From positions 95,321-122,449 of the forward strand of contig CP070771.1 of assembly GCA_020345785.1 (NCBI GenBank): a DNA stretch of 27,129 nucleotides. Reading direction: 5' to 3'. The stretch comes from Desulfobacterales bacterium (GTDB lineage Bacteria > Desulfobacterota > Desulfobacteria > Desulfobacterales > JAFDCJ01). Shown here piece by piece: positions 23,982-27,129 of this stretch; the stretch's first letter is position 1, and each line of letters opens with the position of its first letter. The translations under genes were made by a program, and so were the position numbers. The notes under the pieces were generated by a model that was not told where the DNA came from, made no database searches, and worked only from the letters and a program-made list of their open reading frames with translations.

Positions 23982-25329
23982 TTAAGAGACAACTTCAAAA
24001 CTATGCAACTCATTAGTGCGTAAGAAAAAGATATAGTTACGGTTTGAATATTTGTATCCGGTTTGAAGGTCATATTCAATCATATTTTTTTAACAAATGG
24101 TCTTCTCTGATCTGATTGTGGAATCAAAAATGGCCTAAATTTATACAATGATCTTTCGGGTTTGTCGAGCAAACCGATAATCCAAGAAAATTGCACATTT
24201 CCCCTATCCAATCCACACCTTGTGGCAAGTGTGTAAAACGTGCCTCAATAAAATCCGACCAATACGCTGATTCTATGATGTATTCGTTTCAGTAACCTCA
24301 AGTTATACGTCCCATTTTCTCAATAGAGAGCAAAACTTCCTGAGAGCTTTGAATTTTATACGCGGCCTATAGCCGATTTTGAAGTAGGATTAAGATAGAA
24401 AAAATGGGCTGGTTAAAAACGATTGCTTGCTTCAAGATATTTTTTGTATATCTTAATGCTTAACACATTGATATAATTTTAGATAGCAGATGTCGTCACC
24501 GGCACCCCAAAAAGTGGGAACGATGATATCTTAAACTTCAATGGCCACTGATGATTTCAGCTTTGTTGGAGTTATGTTGTTTTTGAAGGGGCCTTTCACT
24601 GTTGATAAAACAGCAGTATAAAAATCTAAGCACAGTTATGAAGGGCGGCTATACATCCATGGGTTCAGCCCTAAAATTAAATTCTCTAAATGGGCCAACA
24701 AACATATGAAAGTATCCCCGCCCTTTTTGGTTAGGCGCAAGCCGTGGCGAGACTCCATATAATTATTTATTCGGAACTTGTAAATTAGGGGATTTTTTTT
24801 ATTTCAATCAGATTGATTCAGGAAAAATTGATACGGCAGGCCTGAAGAAGGCGCCCCCTGCATTAAAAAAAGTGTTTATGTGCTTGAAATCCTATATTAA
24901 ATCAATTATGGGCGAAAACGCCCGAATCGGGCTATTTCATCTCAAACCTCTTTGTATTTTCATACCCGAGGAGCGAATCTGCCCGCCGACAAATGCAAGG
25001 ATGGAGCGATAAGGGTTGTCCGGCAGTTGCCGATCAAATCAAATATCAAGCAAATAATTTGGAAGAACAGTCGACCGCCGATCAGTGATACCGGAAGTGA
25101 AGCACAAAAGGTCTGCTTTAATTTACCGTCATCTAAAAGTCAGGGTTTTGGGCTGTTCAAAAAGAGAGGGGGGGGACAAAACCATCATAGATTTGACGGC
25201 GATATCCCGCTTGACATATAAACCTCATTCTTCTAATGTTTTCAGAAGGCAGACCAAGTACTTCTTATATCTTGTAAGCGACCCGGGATGAAATAAACCT
25301 TCAGATCGGATTGTTGTAGGTAATCGCCC
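23982..25329. other. AT-rich gap without recognisable genes
   Basis: About 1.35 kb between the AOR leader and the metal exporter. Several short readings exist but none has a family pattern or a good ribosome site (for example 24952-25221). A run of eight T at 24791-24798 has no clear stem before it. Around 24910-24932 two short hairpins overlap: GGGCG-AAAA-CGCCC and GCCCG-AAT-CGGGC. No tRNA or riboswitch was recognised. The stretch looks like decayed genes plus the exporter's upstream region. Confidence 0.4.
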
Positions 25330-27129
25330 ATGTTGTTTTTGTTTCGAAAATTTCTGTCTTCATGCCATCCGTTTGAGCCGCTTTATCCCGTCCGTTTTGC
25401 ATTAAGCGCTCTGATCTTCGGCTGCTTTTTCCTCGGTTTTGCGCTTCGCCTGAGCTGGGCGCATCCCTTGGGCAATTTTTCGCTGAACCACTACAACTCC
25501 CTTGAAATACATCCCGACGGCATTATAACGCAGCATGTGCTTGATTTCGCAGAAATTCCTTCCTACAACGAGCTGTCTCGCGTGGATACGGATGGAGATA
25601 ATAAAGTTACGCCGCAAGAGATGCGGCAGTACAAAGAGACCCTGCGCAGCCGACTCCTTCCCGGTTGGATCCTGCTCTTAAAGCAAGGCGACGAAACAGC
25701 CAAGCAGCTCACACCAGAGGTGATTCGCGACGAGGTGATCCTTTCGCAGGGAGAAGGCGGATTAACCTGTTTGCAGATCCAAATGACCTGCATATATCAA
25801 GCCGACGAATTGAGCCGTTTGGGAAGGCATCGGATCGCTTTTCAAGACCGCAACCTGACCCAGATGGGAGGCGTGCATGAGATTCGCCTTAAAAATTACC
25901 CGGGTGTCGTCTTTTCACCGGGTAAAATCGTTACCTCGGACCGTTCGATTCCGATTCCTTTGGCAAAAGACCTGTATCTCCTAAGCGGATTGGAAGTGAC
26001 AGTGGCATATACCAGTGAACGAGCGGAGGACCAATCCAGACCGGTTTTAACCGATACGATGTCGTTGATCAATCCGGCTTCCATCCCCCAGATCCCTCTT
26101 TTTCCCGATGAAGATGAAAATTACCAAATCCTGAAATCCCCAATTCAGCCGCGTGCAGAGACCCCGTCCAAGAGCTCGATTTCGCAGCGGCGGAATGAGT
26201 TGGATAACACCCCCACGCTTTTTGCCAATGAGCCGGCCGCAACCGACGAGAGCACTGTGCCGTCCGACCAAAAGTTGTCCGGGGGAGAAGATTCCGCCTA
26301 TTCGCGATCCTCCACAGATACGAATTGGACGAATCTCATCGGTACGAAAGATTTAAATCCGGCCTTTGTTTTGTTGGCCGTCGGTTTGTCCATTCTATTC
26401 GGAGCATCCCATGCGCTTTCTCCCGGCCATGGCAAGACGGTTGTGGCGGCTTACCTGGTCGGTTCGCGCGGAACGATCAAACATGCGATTTTTCTAGGGC
26501 TGGTGGTGACGCTCACCCATGTTTCCAGTGTCTTTCTTTTGGGCGCAGTTACCCTTTACTTCTCGCAATATATTGTCCCCGACAAATTGTATCCAATCAT
26601 TGAATCCGGTTCCGGCTTGTTAATCATTGGAATTGGAATGGTGCTCTTTCTAAAACGTTATGCGGCGTATCAAAAATTACGCTTTGCCGAGAGTCTGGGA
26701 GTTAAACTCGTGCACCAGCTCCATCACCACCACGATCATGTTCACCCGCATAACCATGATCATGACCACGCTCAGGCGCATCACCACGTGCACGGACCCG
26801 GCACCCATACGCATGAGATCCCCGCCGATGCTACCTTCAAGGATCTTTTGATTTTGGGCATTACCGGCGGAATCGTTCCTTGCCCCTCCGCCATTGTGGT
26901 CTTGGTGGCGGCAATTGCGTTGCATCGGATTGTGTTCGGCCTGGCTTTGATTGTTTTCTTCAGCGTTGGACTTGCCGCCGTACTCATCGCAATCGGTATT
27001 TTGATGGTGACGGCCAAACGGGTATTCGACCGTTTCCGGAATCAAGGAAAAACGATCCGTTGGTTACAAATCATCTCTCCGGTTCTGGTGATGCTGGTGG
27101 GCTTTGCGATCTTCATTCGCGGGCTGCAA
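25330..27129 (+). CDS. NicO-family (RcnA/HoxN-like) Ni/Co exporter, 3' end outside window
   Basis: 600 codons, open to the last base, so the C terminus is missing. The N terminus has a signal/anchor segment (FALSALIFGCFFLGFALRLS) followed by AHPLGNFSLNHYNSLEI, the usual start of the periplasmic domain of long NicO proteins. An EF-hand-like loop DTDGDNKVTPQE (86-97) sits in that domain. A low-complexity linker (about 240-340) leads to the membrane part, with HALSPGHGK (361-369), the NicO signature, and GIVPCPSA (514-521). Between them a cytoplasmic or exposed loop (about 462-496) is rich in His and Asp, suited to binding Ni or Co. It probably exports divalent nickel or cobalt. The ribosome site (AGGT) is weak. 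No metal-responsive regulator is visible upstream. Confidence 0.85.
   Translation, partial: MLFLFRKFLSSCHPFEPLYPVRFALSALIFGCFFLGFALRLSWAHPLGNFSLNHYNSLEIHPDGIITQHVLDFAEIPSYNELSRVDTDGDNKVTPQEMRQYKETLRSRLLPGWILLLKQGDETAKQLTPEVIRDEVILSQGEGGLTCLQIQMTCIYQADELSRLGRHRIAFQDRNLTQMGGVHEIRLKNYPGVVFSPGKIVTSDRSIPIPLAKDLYLLSGLEVTVAYTSERAEDQSRPVLTDTMSLINPASIPQIPLFPDEDENYQILKSPIQPRAETPSKSSISQRRNELDNTPTLFANEPAATDESTVPSDQKLSGGEDSAYSRSSTDTNWTNLIGTKDLNPAFVLLAVGLSILFGASHALSPGHGKTVVAAYLVGSRGTIKHAIFLGLVVTLTHVSSVFLLGAVTLYFSQYIVPDKLYPIIESGSGLLIIGIGMVLFLKRYAAYQKLRFAESLGVKLVHQLHHHHDHVHPHNHDHDHAQAHHHVHGPGTHTHEIPADATFKDLLILGITGGIVPCPSAIVVLVAAIALHRIVFGLALIVFFSVGLAAVLIAIGILMVTAKRVFDRFRNQGKTIRWLQIISPVLVMLVGFAIFIRGLQ

Noticed and set aside
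23810..24079. 89-codon minus-strand reading overlapping the AOR start, possibly a small leader peptide
   Set aside because: No ribosome-binding site, no recognised family, and it runs through the hairpins of the leader; more likely non-coding.
24952..25221. 89-codon plus-strand reading upstream of the exporter
   Set aside because: Composition unlike protein, with a long G run near the end and no ribosome site or family pattern.

Overview
The window looks like chromosomal DNA of a strictly anaerobic Desulfobacterota-type (deltaproteobacterial) organism. This rests on the gene set rather than on any marker gene: a ferredoxin-dependent 2-oxoacid oxidoreductase, a tungsten-type aldehyde:ferredoxin oxidoreductase, a GltD-like/ferredoxin electron-transfer protein, a B12-dependent acyl-CoA mutase with its own G-protein, and a broken MITE-like repeat. 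No rRNA, tRNA, CRISPR array or intact transposase was seen.

Layout. Positions 1-505 hold a palindromic repeat, a decayed coding scrap and a truncated BrnT toxin gene. From 491 to 2242 (minus strand) a FadR-type GntR regulator sits upstream of an isocitrate-lyase/PEP-mutase superfamily lyase. A TetR regulator (2387-3139, minus) diverges from a plus-strand operon (3397-6526) for a two-subunit adenosylcobalamin acyl-CoA mutase and its MeaB chaperone. Converging on it is a long minus-strand array (19720 down to 6557). In transcription order it encodes a GltD-like/ferredoxin protein, the 2-oxoacid:ferredoxin oxidoreductase alpha and beta subunits, an atypical radical SAM protein, a small cupin, a branched-chain aminotransferase, a complete LivHMGF branched-chain amino acid transporter with its binding protein, the missing oxidoreductase gamma subunit, and a ketopantoate-reductase-family enzyme. 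A second copy of the repeat (20148-20234) abuts a 5'-truncated FtsX-type permease remnant, followed by a truncated methyltransferase, an AOR-family tungstoenzyme (21910-23841), about 1.5 kb without recognisable genes, and the start of a NicO-family metal exporter that runs off the window.

How it may work together (inference). The minus-strand array reads as a pathway for uptake of a branched-chain amino acid or related compound, transamination to the 2-oxoacid, and ferredoxin-dependent oxidative decarboxylation to an acyl-CoA. The adjacent mutase could rearrange that acyl-CoA, and the ICL-family lyase could cleave a later intermediate. A near-identical 30-bp promoter/operator with a PdhR/FadR-like palindrome lies upstream of both the GntR gene and the first gene of the oxidoreductase array, so the GntR protein probably controls both ends of the locus. 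A promoter overlapped by a TetR-like palindrome lies in front of the mutase operon.

The most unusual points are these: the mutase lacks the residues that define methylmalonyl-, isobutyryl- and 2-hydroxyisobutyryl-CoA mutases; the radical SAM protein has a CX8CX2C cluster motif; the cupin has an in-frame TGA exactly where its family carries a C-terminal Cys; and two copies of a MITE-like repeat bracket the whole 20-kb locus.
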